DNA of 36,951 bases from positions 1-36,951 of IMG/VR virus record IMGVR_UViG_3300042475_002009; one strand, given 5' to 3'. Shown here in pieces: positions 23,125 through 30,271 of this stretch. Each line of letters opens with the position of its first letter. Within the stretch, counting starts at the first letter, position 1. The DNA comes from a virus. The notes under the pieces are model-generated. The model saw only the letters and a program-made list of their open reading frames with translations, was not told where the DNA came from and made no database searches. Position numbers and translations under genes: made by a program.

Positions 23125-23316
23125 TCAGTTCCTGTTTGCGTGCTCGGGGGACGGTGTTTTGGTACATTCTGCCCCGCTCTTCGTAGAATTTGAAGGGCCA
23201 ATTTTCACGACGTTTTCTTGGGTAGCAAACCTGTGCAGGTTCGCACACTCCCGACGCCGGCGCCCCTGTCGGCTGTCCAGCACTATCGTCCACGCTCCAC
23301 ATACTGGACATTTCAT
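23125..23316 (-). CDS. Zinc-ribbon small protein
   Basis: The 63-residue protein has MKCPVCGAWTIVLDSRQ followed by RRRECANLHRF. This is a C-x2-C with a later C/H pair, as in NrdR-like zinc ribbons common among phage early proteins. A strong GGAGGTG precedes the ATG, which overlaps the upstream stop. After QENVV the tail is low in recognisable pattern, while another frame stays open and ends exactly at the next gene's start. The C-terminal third may therefore be altered or overlap another reading. Nucleic-acid binding is likely. Confidence 0.65.
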   Translation of the reverse strand: MKCPVCGAWTIVLDSRQGRRRRECANLHRFATQENVVKIGPSNSTKSGAECTKTPSPEHANRN

Positions 23317-23519
23317 TTCACCTCCGTGGCGGTGTGTAAATACATCGTCAAACGCTTGATTTTGGATTCGTAGTACTTGCACATGGAATCCGAATATTCC
23401 CGTGCTGACTGCGCTTCCAGCAGTCTGCGTTTGGACTCTTCCAACTCGCGCAGCGCCAGCGCTTCGGCGCTGGGCGTCTTGTACAGCGACTTGGTGAAGT
23501 CGACAATTTCTTTCAGCAT
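23313..23519 (-). CDS. Small helical conserved phage protein
   Basis: The 68-residue protein MLKEIVDFTKSLYKTPSAEA… is followed by a long charged helix (ELEESKRRLLEAQSAREYSD, then KYYESKIKRLTMYL). I recognise the SLYKTPSAE-LA-RELEE pattern from many phage early regions; no function is known. AAGGAG lies eight bases before the chosen ATG, which decides against the longer frame beginning at 23546. Its stop overlaps the zinc-ribbon gene's start. Confidence 0.75.
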   Translation of the reverse strand: MLKEIVDFTKSLYKTPSAEALALRELEESKRRLLEAQSAREYSDSMCKYYESKIKRLTMYLHTATEVK

Positions 23520-23542
23520 GGCAGTTGCTCCTTGTTGTTGAA

Positions 23543-23677
23543 TCACAGTGCCCGCGCTTCCTTCAGAAGCTCCATGCGCTCGCGGGCCGCGCGCAGGGTC
23601 GTGTAGCGCTGGTGCAGGCGCTCCAGAATAGACAGGCGACGGCGGCCGGCGCGCTCCTCATTGAGCAGCGTCAGCAC
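23543..23677 (-). CDS. Small charged helical protein (44 aa)
   Basis: This short frame encodes a highly charged helix with EERAGRRRLSILERLHQRYT and ARERMELLKEARAL. The chosen start is GTG just downstream of the previous stop, with GAAGAG as possible ribosome site; no ATG fits. The amphipathic, Leu-rich composition looks coding, and the frame fills the space between its neighbours. The start is uncertain, and the longer frame reaching 23944 is mostly the shadow of two other genes. Confidence 0.5.
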   Translation of the reverse strand: MLTLLNEERAGRRRLSILERLHQRYTTLRAARERMELLKEARAL

Positions 23678-23684
23678 TTGCTCT

Positions 23685-23876
23685 TCACTGAGCAGCGCCA
23701 GCTCTTTGTTCAGCTTTCGCCAGTTCGTTTGCAATCTTCTTCTCCAGTTCGTCGATCTGCCGGCCCACGCGCAGCATGGCGCGCTCGGCGCGGTTGTACA
23801 CCTTGGCCCATTGGCGCTCTTCGGCTTTTGATGCCTTGATCTTGGCCTTCCACAGCTTAATTTTTGTCGAGTCCAT
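23685..23876 (-). CDS. Small coiled-coil protein
   Basis: The 63-residue protein is almost entirely charged helix (IKLWKAKIKASKAEERQWAK, then MLRVGRQIDELEKKIANELA), with coiled-coil heptads from residue 30 on. It overlaps the upstream gene by 20 bases and nearly touches the downstream one. Function unknown; small coiled-coil proteins are frequent in phage early operons as host-interaction factors. Confidence 0.65.
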   Translation of the reverse strand: MDSTKIKLWKAKIKASKAEERQWAKVYNRAERAMLRVGRQIDELEKKIANELAKAEQRAGAAQ

Positions 23877-24060
23877 ACCGTTCCTTGATCACGCGAGTAA
23901 TGTCTTTGGGCGTCATGCCCGGGATGGCTGAGATGAGCGCGCACTCCATCGCCACTTTCTGCGCGAACTGGCGCATCTCCTTGACCGTCATCACCGCGAT
24001 CGGCAGCTTCTCTGTGGCCGCGTTGCGGATCATCTCGATCAGCTCGTCATCCTTGATCAT
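23857..24060 (-). CDS. Small early protein, unknown
   Basis: The 67-residue protein starts MIKDDELIEMIRNAATEK and contains VMTVKEMRQFAQKVAMECAL. It ends with PGMTPKDITRVIKERYGLDK, which could form a small helix-turn-helix-like bundle. It overlaps the helicase stop by four bases (ATGA) and the next gene by 20. No family assigned. Confidence 0.7.
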   Translation of the reverse strand: MIKDDELIEMIRNAATEKLPIAVMTVKEMRQFAQKVAMECALISAIPGMTPKDITRVIKERYGLDKN

Positions 24061-25352
24061 TTGAGTTCCTCCATCGCTACGTCACTGAGCGCGCGCTTGT
24101 CGTGCAGCGCCGCCCAGATGCGCTCGTCCACGGTCTTGTTGGTCATCAGGATGTAGGCCCACACATCGCGCGTTTGTCCAGACCGATGGAGCCGTCCGAC
24201 TGTTTGCTCGAAAAGCTCCAGACTCCACGGCAGGGACAGAAAAACCATGTGGCATCCACCGTGTTGTAGGTTAAGCCCATGCCCTGCTGATTTTGGGTGC
24301 ACGGCCAGAACTCGTACCAACCCGGCGTTCCAGCGAGCAATAGCGCCTCCATCATCCAAAGTAACGAGTCCCTTGATTCGTCGTCTAAGTTCGGCCAGTT
24401 CTTCTTGGAACTGATAAACGACAATGGTGTTTGCATGTTGGTTCTCCTGTAGTAAATCCTCAAGCGCGTCGAACTTGTGGGCGCTGAACCACTGCGCCTC
24501 GGGCGTGTACACAAACCCCGACGACATCTGTTGCAGCTTCTGCGTCACCACGGCGGCGTTCTGGGCCACGGCCTGCGCGTCGGGGAACTGCACCACGAAG
24601 TCCTTCTTCATCTTCTCGTAGGGCTCGCGGTCGTCCAGCTCGACGCGCACCTCGACCGTGTGCAGCGGCGGCAGCTTGTCCTTGTAGTCGCCCGGCTCCA
24701 GCACGAAGGTGGCCGGCTTGATACGCTCCATGACCTGCGCCAGCGCCCCCGGGCGCGGCGTCCACTCGTCGTAGCCGCCGTAGGTCGACAGCAGGAAGTA
24801 CTCCTGCTGGAAGGCGCCCTTGCTGCGGCCCAGCAGCTTCTGGTCGATGATCTTGCACTGGCCGAAGACGTCCTCCAGCCCGTTGCTGGTGAACGAGCCG
24901 GTCAGGCCCCAACGAATCTTGAATGCGTTGATGACCTTGTGCAGCGCTTTGAACCGGGCGCCGCTGGGGTTCTTCAGCTTGGTCAGCTCGTCAAACACGA
25001 CGCCGTCAAAGAGTTCAAGGTTTAGCTCCGACAGCCACTGAAGGTTGTCGTAATTGATGACCATCACGCTGGTGTCAGCCGCGTAGGCGACCAGACGTTC
25101 GCGGGGTGTGCCAACGCAAACGGCCACGGACAGCTCGGGCGCCCACTTTGGCGCCTCGACCGGCCAGACGTCGGTGCACACGCGCTTGGGGGCGACGACA
25201 AGCCAGCGCTTGACGATGCCGTCGCGCACCATGTCGCGCATGGCCGTGAGCGTGAGCGCGGTCTTGCCGGCCCCCACAGGCGCCAGCACCATCGCCCTAT
25301 CGTGTTCGTACAGAAAGTCGGCGCCCTGCTCTTGGTAGTCACGCAGCTTCAC
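24057..25352 (-). CDS. SF2 helicase (SNF2/DEAD type)
   Basis: The 431-residue protein is a DNA-dependent ATPase of the SNF2-like superfamily 2 type found in phage replication cassettes. It shows a KLRDYQEQGADFL Q-type motif, Walker A APVGAGKTA at residues 24-32 (K30), motif II DELT at 121-124, and motif III GLTGSFTSN. Motif V GHGLNLQHG is followed by motif VI EQTVGRLHRSGQT at 382-394 with both arginines. The GTG start overlaps the upstream stop as GTGA; longer starts have no such coupling. It sits downstream of the VRR-NUC gene, a frequent pairing in replication or repair. Confidence 0.9.
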   Translation of the reverse strand: MKLRDYQEQGADFLYEHDRAMVLAPVGAGKTALTLTAMRDMVRDGIVKRWLVVAPKRVCTDVWPVEAPKWAPELSVAVCVGTPRERLVAYAADTSVMVINYDNLQWLSELNLELFDGVVFDELTKLKNPSGARFKALHKVINAFKIRWGLTGSFTSNGLEDVFGQCKIIDQKLLGRSKGAFQQEYFLLSTYGGYDEWTPRPGALAQVMERIKPATFVLEPGDYKDKLPPLHTVEVRVELDDREPYEKMKKDFVVQFPDAQAVAQNAAVVTQKLQQMSSGFVYTPEAQWFSAHKFDALEDLLQENQHANTIVVYQFQEELAELRRRIKGLVTLDDGGAIARWNAGLVRVLAVHPKSAGHGLNLQHGGCHMVFLSLPWSLELFEQTVGRLHRSGQTRDVWAYILMTNKTVDERIWAALHDKRALSDVAMEELK

Positions 25353-25555
25353 AGCATGTCCTCGATCAGTTTGGCGAGCGCCCACAAATCGGGCTTGCTG
25401 ACGCCGGCGTCGACACCCTTGGCGCTGCGCTGAATCTCACGGATGATGCGGGCGCGCTCTTCTTTGCAGGCCGCCAGCGCCAGCTCGACCTCAACAATGT
25501 CTGGATGCCGCTGAAACTTGTCCCACGACAGTTTGTCAATCTCATTTTCGGTCAT
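25349..25555 (-). CDS. Small acidic helical protein
   Basis: The 68-residue protein starts MTENEIDKLSWDKFQRHPDI and continues with a helix containing ALAACKEERARIIREIQ. It overlaps both neighbours by four bases, indicating tight coupling with the helicase. No family is recognised; it may be a helicase partner, which is inference from position only. Confidence 0.7.
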   Translation of the reverse strand: MTENEIDKLSWDKFQRHPDIVEVELALAACKEERARIIREIQRSAKGVDAGVSKPDLWALAKLIEDML

Positions 25556-25776
25556 GCTGCTGCCTCTTTATTGTTTGCAACAGCCGGCGTTGTGGTGGGG
25601 TACGGCGCGGCGTAGTCAGGGCATTCGCCGTGGCCGACCCACGGGTGCATCCAGACTTGCCAGACGCTGTCAGAAGAAAGGGGGTAGACGTTGACGTTGC
25701 GGCGGCAGTCTTTGCACTGCTCGCGCCGGGGGTGGCCTTCGCAACGCGGAAAAGGTCTAGGCAGATACGATCTCAC
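25552..25776 (-). CDS. Small Cys-containing protein
   Basis: The 74-residue protein has CEGHPRREQCKDCRRNVNVY in its first third, a Cys/His cluster that may bind zinc. Next come Trp-rich WQVWMHPWVGHGECPDY and a Pro/Ala tail. It overlaps the VRR-NUC gene end by 20 bases and the next start by four. The pattern suggests a small zinc-binding early protein; no function known. Confidence 0.65.
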   Translation of the reverse strand: MRSYLPRPFPRCEGHPRREQCKDCRRNVNVYPLSSDSVWQVWMHPWVGHGECPDYAAPYPTTTPAVANNKEAAA

Positions 25777-26050
25777 GCTGGCGCTCCTTGATCCATTCGT
25801 TGACTTGCTCTTTCGACCACAGACAGACGTAGTTCTGGCGCAGCCGCGCCATGTCTGACTGAAACACCTGTTGCAAAGGTGACAGCCGGCCGTTGGGGGC
25901 TTTCAGCTCGACGAACCATGTGCTGCCGTCGGGCAGACACACGACCCGGTCGGCCACGCCTCGATTGGCCGGGCTGACGAACTTATAGGCCGCGCCGCCA
26001 AGATGGCGCACGCTCCTGACGAAGTGGGCTTCAATGTCTTTTTCAAGCAT
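25757..26050 (-). CDS. VRR-NUC domain nuclease
   Basis: The 97-residue protein is a single VRR-NUC (PD-(D/E)XK-like) domain. Diagnostic segments are the N-terminal LEKDIEAHFVRSVRHLGG, then PANRGVADRVVCLPDG (R30-G-x2-D34), then TWFVELKAPNGRLSPLQQ with catalytic E48-x-K50, and Q60. Stand-alone VRR-NUC proteins act as structure-specific nucleases in phage replication or recombination. It is first in the leftward early block. The promoter at 26058-26086 would start transcription at or within a base of its ATG, so the message may be leaderless. Confidence 0.88.
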   Translation of the reverse strand: MLEKDIEAHFVRSVRHLGGAAYKFVSPANRGVADRVVCLPDGSTWFVELKAPNGRLSPLQQVFQSDMARLRQNYVCLWSKEQVNEWIKERQREIVSA

Positions 26051-26057
26051 GGCGGCG

Positions 26058-26086
26058 ATTATGCACTGTCAAAAAGTTCTTGACAA
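26058..26086 (-). promoter_or_regulatory. Leftward early promoter
   Basis: On the minus strand TTGTCA (26086-26081) and CATAAT (26063-26058) are separated by 17 bases; each hexamer matches consensus at five of six positions. Initiation would fall at about 26051-26050, the A of the VRR-NUC start codon. It shares its -35 bases with the opposite promoter at 26080. Confidence 0.65.
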
Positions 26087-26107
26087 CCCCTTTCTGTGTG
26101 CTAGGAT
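26080..26107 (+). promoter_or_regulatory. Rightward early promoter
   Basis: A consensus TTGACA at 26080-26085 is followed after 16 bases by TAGGAT at 26102-26107. Transcription would begin near 26114, 24 bases before the nuclease gene at 26138, with GGAG close to that ATG. It drives the replication block. The -35 overlaps that of the leftward promoter. Confidence 0.75.
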
Positions 26108-26137
26108 CGAGTCCTCATCAGTCAACTGGAGTACAGG

Positions 26138-27244
26138 ATGCAACACAGCAAGATCGTCGGCGGCAGTACCGCCAAGCGCGTCATCAACTGCCCCGGCAGT
26201 GTGGCGCTGGTTCAGAAGATGCCTCCACAAGTGGAGAGTAAGTACGCGGCCGAGGGCACGCTGTTGCACGAGTGCATGGAAGTCGTGTTGGCCGACAACG
26301 ACGACGCTGATGCGCTGGCGCGCTACAACCTCACCGATGAGCAGCTCGCCAAGGTGGAGTTCTGCGTCGACGCGCTCGACCAGATTGACCCCGACATGAA
26401 GATGATCTTCAACCAAGAAGTCGAGGTCGAGTTCAAAGGTGTCAAGGGCCTTGAGGGCGTCTTCGGCAACGTCGACCTGATCGGCCGCCTCGGCGACCGC
26501 GCCATCATCCTCGATTGGAAGTTCGGCGACGGCGTCATGGTCGAGGCCGAAGAGAACCCGCAGGGCCTGTTCTACGCCGCTGCTGCGCTCCAGACCGACG
26601 CCACCAAGTGGGCGTTCCAAGGCGCCAAGGAAATCGAGATCGTCATCGTGCAGCCGTTCAATGTGCGCCGCTGGGTGACGACCTTCCAGCGTCTGAACGA
26701 GTTCATCGCCGAGTTGCAACAGGCCGTCAAGCTGTCCAAGAAGGCCGACGCGCCGCTCGCCATTGGCGATTGGTGCCGCTGGTGCACCGGCAAACCCATC
26801 TGCCCCCAGATGACCGGCGCCATCGACCGCACCGTGCACATGAAGCTGGAGGCGCTGCCGCCCGAACAACTGGCTGCCGCGCTGGAGCTGGCCGACAAGC
26901 TGGAGTCGTTCATAGCCGACGCACGCAAGCTGGCGCAGGAGCGGCTTGAGAAAAACATGCCCGTGCCCGGGTACAAACTTGTAGCGAAGCGCGCCACGCG
27001 CCAGTGGGTCAACGAGGACAAGGCGGCCAAGGCGCTGATCGTGCTGGACGTTGATCCGTTCAAGCAGGAAATCATTTCACCAGCGGCTGCGGAAAAGCTG
27101 CTGAAAAAGAGCAAGCTGGCGCTGCCCGACGACCTTGTCGTGGCAGTGTCGAGCGGCAGCACGTTGGCGCCGGAGAGCGATCCCCGGCCCGCCGTGCTTA
27201 ACGTCGGGACGCAACTTGTTGCGGCCCTTTCTAAACTCCAGTAA
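26138..27244 (+). CDS. Cas4/RecB-like Fe-S nuclease (DUF2800 type)
   Basis: The 368-residue protein has the PD-(D/E)XK nuclease signatures: GTLLHECME (H44, motif I), GNVDLIGRL (D113), IILDWKFG (D126, K128) and NPQGLFYA (Q142, Y146). Four cysteines are placed as in AddB/Cas4-type iron-sulphur nucleases: C18 near the N-terminus and C213, C216, C222 after the core. It fits the DUF2800 family of phage replication cassettes, found with DNA polymerase A and VRR-NUC genes. Likely role: end-processing for recombination-linked replication. First gene of the rightward early operon. Confidence 0.85.
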   Translation: MQHSKIVGGSTAKRVINCPGSVALVQKMPPQVESKYAAEGTLLHECMEVVLADNDDADALARYNLTDEQLAKVEFCVDALDQIDPDMKMIFNQEVEVEFKGVKGLEGVFGNVDLIGRLGDRAIILDWKFGDGVMVEAEENPQGLFYAAAALQTDATKWAFQGAKEIEIVIVQPFNVRRWVTTFQRLNEFIAELQQAVKLSKKADAPLAIGDWCRWCTGKPICPQMTGAIDRTVHMKLEALPPEQLAAALELADKLESFIADARKLAQERLEKNMPVPGYKLVAKRATRQWVNEDKAAKALIVLDVDPFKQEIISPAAAEKLLKKSKLALPDDLVVAVSSGSTLAPESDPRPAVLNVGTQLVAALSKLQ

Positions 27245-27255
27245 GGAAGACAGTC

Positions 27256-27900
27256 ATGTCAAATCTCGTTACGTTCAGTCAAGCAAACCTCCCCGCAGTT
27301 GCAAGCCTCTCCACGGCGCTGCGTTCACTTGAAAAGGAAGTCGGCCCCTCCGGCGTCGTCCTTCTCAAGATGGACAAGACCGGCCACTGGGTCTTTGGCG
27401 CCGATCAGACCGAAGTCGAAGACAACGCGACTTGGGCCGTCAATCCCTTCTCTTTCGTCCACGGCTTCATTGCTTGGGGCGACGGTGAAGTGCTTGGCGA
27501 GAAGATGGTTTCTGTGTCGCAACCGCTGCCCGAACTTGATGCCGCCCCGCCCAACGCCAAGCGCGGGTGGGAGACGCAAGTGGGCATGTCGCTGAAGTGC
27601 CTCAGCGGCGAAGACGAAGGCATGGAAGCGCGCTATACGACCACCTCGGTGGGCGGCAAGCGCAGCGTCCAGACCCTCGCGCTGGCGATCGCAGCACAGG
27701 TTGAGAAGGATCAGTCCAAACCCGTCCCCGTGGTGCGCCTCAAGAAGGATCACTACACGCACAAGAGCTACGGCAAGATTTTCACGCCGGTGTTTGAAGT
27801 CGTGGAGTGGGTCGGCATGGATGGCAAGGTCGAAGAAGAGAAGGCAGCCGAGGCCCCTGCGGCCGAGGAAGCCCCTCGCCGTCGTCGTCGCGCTGCGTGA
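27256..27900 (+). CDS. Partner of the DUF2800 nuclease, possible ssDNA-binding protein
   Basis: The 214-residue protein has WVFGADQTEVEDNATWAVNP followed by FVHGFIAWGDGEVLGE, then a SLKCLSGEDEGMEARYTTTS segment. It ends in an acidic and then Arg-rich tail (EEKAAEAPAAEEAPRRRRR). In related phage cassettes the gene after DUF2800 encodes a DUF2815-like or other ssDNA-binding protein. An OB-type beta core with an acidic tail would fit, but I cannot confirm the family, and the basic end is unusual for an SSB. AAGGAAG precedes the ATG. Confidence 0.65.
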   Translation: MSNLVTFSQANLPAVASLSTALRSLEKEVGPSGVVLLKMDKTGHWVFGADQTEVEDNATWAVNPFSFVHGFIAWGDGEVLGEKMVSVSQPLPELDAAPPNAKRGWETQVGMSLKCLSGEDEGMEARYTTTSVGGKRSVQTLALAIAAQVEKDQSKPVPVVRLKKDHYTHKSYGKIFTPVFEVVEWVGMDGKVEEEKAAEAPAAEEAPRRRRRAA

Positions 27901-27908
27901 GGTGGGTC

Positions 27909-28076
27909 ATGTTGATCAACCTACACGTCAGTGAAATCAACGCGGCCATCGCCCTGTTCTCAGGTGTGGCCGAGAAGATTCGCGAGCAAGCAATTGCTCA
28001 GTCGATGCCGCCGCAGCCGGCGCCCGAGCCCAGCATTCCAACTGCTGAGATCGTGCCGGCCAACGAGGCCAAGTGA
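27909..28076 (+). CDS. Small protein (55 aa), unknown
   Basis: The ATG is preceded by GAGGTGG and encodes an N-terminal helix (NAAIALFSGVAEKIREQAIA) followed by a Pro-rich tail. It starts eight bases after the previous stop and is followed directly by an intrinsic terminator. Function unknown. A longer frame from 27807 overlaps the upstream gene and is rejected. Confidence 0.65.
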   Translation: MLINLHVSEINAAIALFSGVAEKIREQAIAQSMPPQPAPEPSIPTAEIVPANEAK

Positions 28077-28082
28077 GTCGAG

Positions 28083-28112
28083 GGCCACGGTCGAAAGGCC
28101 GTGGCCTTTTTC
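28083..28112 (+). terminator. Intrinsic terminator inside the replication block
   Basis: A ten-base-pair stem (28083-28092 with 28097-28106, one G-T pair) closes a GAAA tetraloop and is followed by TTTTTCTTT. This is a textbook intrinsic terminator. It separates the nuclease and binding-protein genes from the polymerase and primase, so the latter need read-through, antitermination or their own promoter. Confidence 0.88.
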
Positions 28113-28127
28113 TTTCTGGAGAAAGCC

Positions 28128-28316
28128 ATGTCCCATCCCTACCAAGACCTTTGCCATCTGCTGCGCGAGTACAGCATGGCCTGCGACGCCTGTGACGACG
28201 ACGGCGCGCTGAAGACTGCCATGCAGATTCGTCAGGCCGCGCACCAGCTCGTTGTGCAGGCCGCCAAGAACACCCAGCCCCCTACCGACCCGCGCCAACT
28301 GGAGCTGCCCCTGTGA
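28128..28316 (+). CDS. Small protein preceding DNA polymerase
   Basis: The 62-residue helical protein begins MSHPYQDLCHLLREYSMACD with an acidic ACDACDDD motif. It ends with RQLELPL, a sequence like the C-terminal clamp-binding peptides (QL-L-L/F type) of proteins that contact the beta sliding clamp. A GGAG site precedes the ATG. The stop overlaps the polymerase GTG (GTGA). Clamp contact is only a suggestion from the tail. Confidence 0.65.
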   Translation: MSHPYQDLCHLLREYSMACDACDDDGALKTAMQIRQAAHQLVVQAAKNTQPPTDPRQLELPL

Positions 28317-30268
28317 GCATCCTGTGGGTCGACTTTGAGACGCGCAGCCGGTGCGACCTGCCGGCTCGCGGCGTCTACAACTACGCGCAGGACGGCAGCA
28401 CTGAGGTGCTGTGCATGTCCTACGCCTTCGACGACGATGAGGTCGTGACGTGGCAGCCGGGCCAGCCTTTCCCCGAGTCTGTGCGCCAGCACACGGGCCA
28501 GATCAGGGCCCACAACGCTGCCTTTGAGCGCCTCATTTTCTGGTACGTCCTTCAGATCGACTTCGATCTGGAGCAGTTCTACTGCACCGCCGCGCAGGCG
28601 CGCGCCAACTGCGCGCCGGGCAGCCTTGAGGATGTGGGTCGCTTCGCCTCGGCCGACATGAAGAAGGACTACCGTGGCGCGCAGCTCATCCGTCTGTTGT
28701 CGCTGCCGCAGGCCGACGGCAGCTTCCGCGAGGACGCCGCGCTGCTGGCCGAGATGATCGCCTACTGCGAGCAGGACGTGCGCGCCATGCGTGCTGTCTC
28801 CAAGGCCATGCGCGACTTGAGCGCCGAGGAGCTGTTCGACTATCACGTCAACGAGCGCATCAACGACCGTGGCGTGCTGGTGGACGTCGACCTGTGCAAG
28901 GCCGCCGTCAAGTACGCCAGCGAGGAGCTGGTCGAGATCGAAGAGATCGTGGCCGACGTCACCCAAGGCGAGGTCGCCAGCGTGCGCTCGCCCAAGATGC
29001 GCGAGTGGGTGCTGGAGCGCGTCGGCGACGAGGCCAAGAAGATGATGACCGTCTACAAGGACGGCGAGAAGAAGTTCAGTATCGACAAGACAGTCCGCGC
29101 CAACCTGCTGGTGCTGGCCGAGGAGAACCCCGATGAAATCCCGCCGGATGTTGCTGAAGTCATCCAGTGCGCCGACGACCTCTGGGCGTCGTCGGTTGCG
29201 AAGTTCAGCCGCCTTGCTGCTCTCGCAGACGAAGAAGATCACCGCGTCCGGGGAGCCTTTGTTTTTGCGGGTGGATCAGCTACGGGACGGGCCTCGTCCT
29301 ACGGCGCTCAGGTTCACAACTTTACCCGGAAGGTCGCGGCAGCCCCCGAGGACGTACGTCATGCAATGGTCAGAGGTCATGGCATTGTCCCGAAGTTCGG
29401 AAAGCGAGTGACCGACGTTCTGAAGGGAATGCTTCGTCCTGCGCTTGTGCCGGCGCCGGGGCATGTGCTGATCGTAGCCGATTGGTCTGCCATCGAGGCC
29501 CGGATGAACCCGTGGCTGTCGGCCGACCCGACGTCCGAGGCCAAGCTCGACCTGTTCCGCAAGAACGAGGACGTCTACAAGCACAACGCCAGCCGCACAT
29601 TCCACGTCCCGGTCGAGGAGATCGACAAGGATCAGCGCCAGATCGGCAAGGTGCAGGAGCTGGCCTGCGGCTACGGCGGCGGCGTGGGCGCCTTCGCTGC
29701 GATGGGCCGCATCTACGGCGTTCACTTACCCGAGTCTGACGCCCGCCGGATGGTCGACGCATGGCGCCGCGCCAACCCGTGGGCCGTGACGTATTGGCAG
29801 AAGCTGGAGTCGGCTTACACCCGGGCGATGCGCCACAAGGGGCACGAGTTCCACGCCGGCCGGGTCGTCTACATGTACGACGGCCAGCACCTGTGGTACG
29901 CGCTGCCCTCGGGCCGTGTCTTGTGTTACCCCTATGCCCGGCTGGAAGCCGACGGGGTATCCTATGCCAAGGCGTCGTGGAAGCCCGCAGCCGACGCCAA
30001 GGAGTGGCCGCGAGCGCGGCTGTGGAAGGGTCTGGCTTGCGAGAATATCACGCAGGCTGCGGCCAACGATGTGCTGCGCCATTCACTGCGCCAGCTCGAC
30101 GGTAACGTCGTGCTGCATGTGCATGACGAGATCGTGCTGGAGGTGCCCGAGTCAACCTCAGACGCAGCGGTGCAGACGCTGCATGAGGTGATGTGCGCCC
30201 CGCCAAAATGGGCAACCGGCCTGCCCTTGGAGGCCGAAGTCAATGTGATGAAACGATACGGGAAGTAG
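28313..30268 (+). CDS. DNA polymerase, family A with 3'-5' exonuclease
   Basis: The 651-residue replicative polymerase starts with GTG overlapping the upstream stop. The exonuclease domain opens with VDFETRS (D7, E9), continues with HNAAFERLIF, and includes YCEQDVRAM near residue 150. The polymerase domain has motif A ADWSAIEAR (D390) and motif B-like RQIGKVQELACGYGGG. Motif C is HVHDEIVLEVP (H604, D605, E606). Length fits the compact phage family that lacks the 5' nuclease domain. It is followed three bases later by the primase-helicase gene. Confidence 0.95.
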   Translation: MSILWVDFETRSRCDLPARGVYNYAQDGSTEVLCMSYAFDDDEVVTWQPGQPFPESVRQHTGQIRAHNAAFERLIFWYVLQIDFDLEQFYCTAAQARANCAPGSLEDVGRFASADMKKDYRGAQLIRLLSLPQADGSFREDAALLAEMIAYCEQDVRAMRAVSKAMRDLSAEELFDYHVNERINDRGVLVDVDLCKAAVKYASEELVEIEEIVADVTQGEVASVRSPKMREWVLERVGDEAKKMMTVYKDGEKKFSIDKTVRANLLVLAEENPDEIPPDVAEVIQCADDLWASSVAKFSRLAALADEEDHRVRGAFVFAGGSATGRASSYGAQVHNFTRKVAAAPEDVRHAMVRGHGIVPKFGKRVTDVLKGMLRPALVPAPGHVLIVADWSAIEARMNPWLSADPTSEAKLDLFRKNEDVYKHNASRTFHVPVEEIDKDQRQIGKVQELACGYGGGVGAFAAMGRIYGVHLPESDARRMVDAWRRANPWAVTYWQKLESAYTRAMRHKGHEFHAGRVVYMYDGQHLWYALPSGRVLCYPYARLEADGVSYAKASWKPAADAKEWPRARLWKGLACENITQAAANDVLRHSLRQLDGNVVLHVHDEIVLEVPESTSDAAVQTLHEVMCAPPKWATGLPLEAEVNVMKRYGK

Positions 30269-30271
30269 ACG

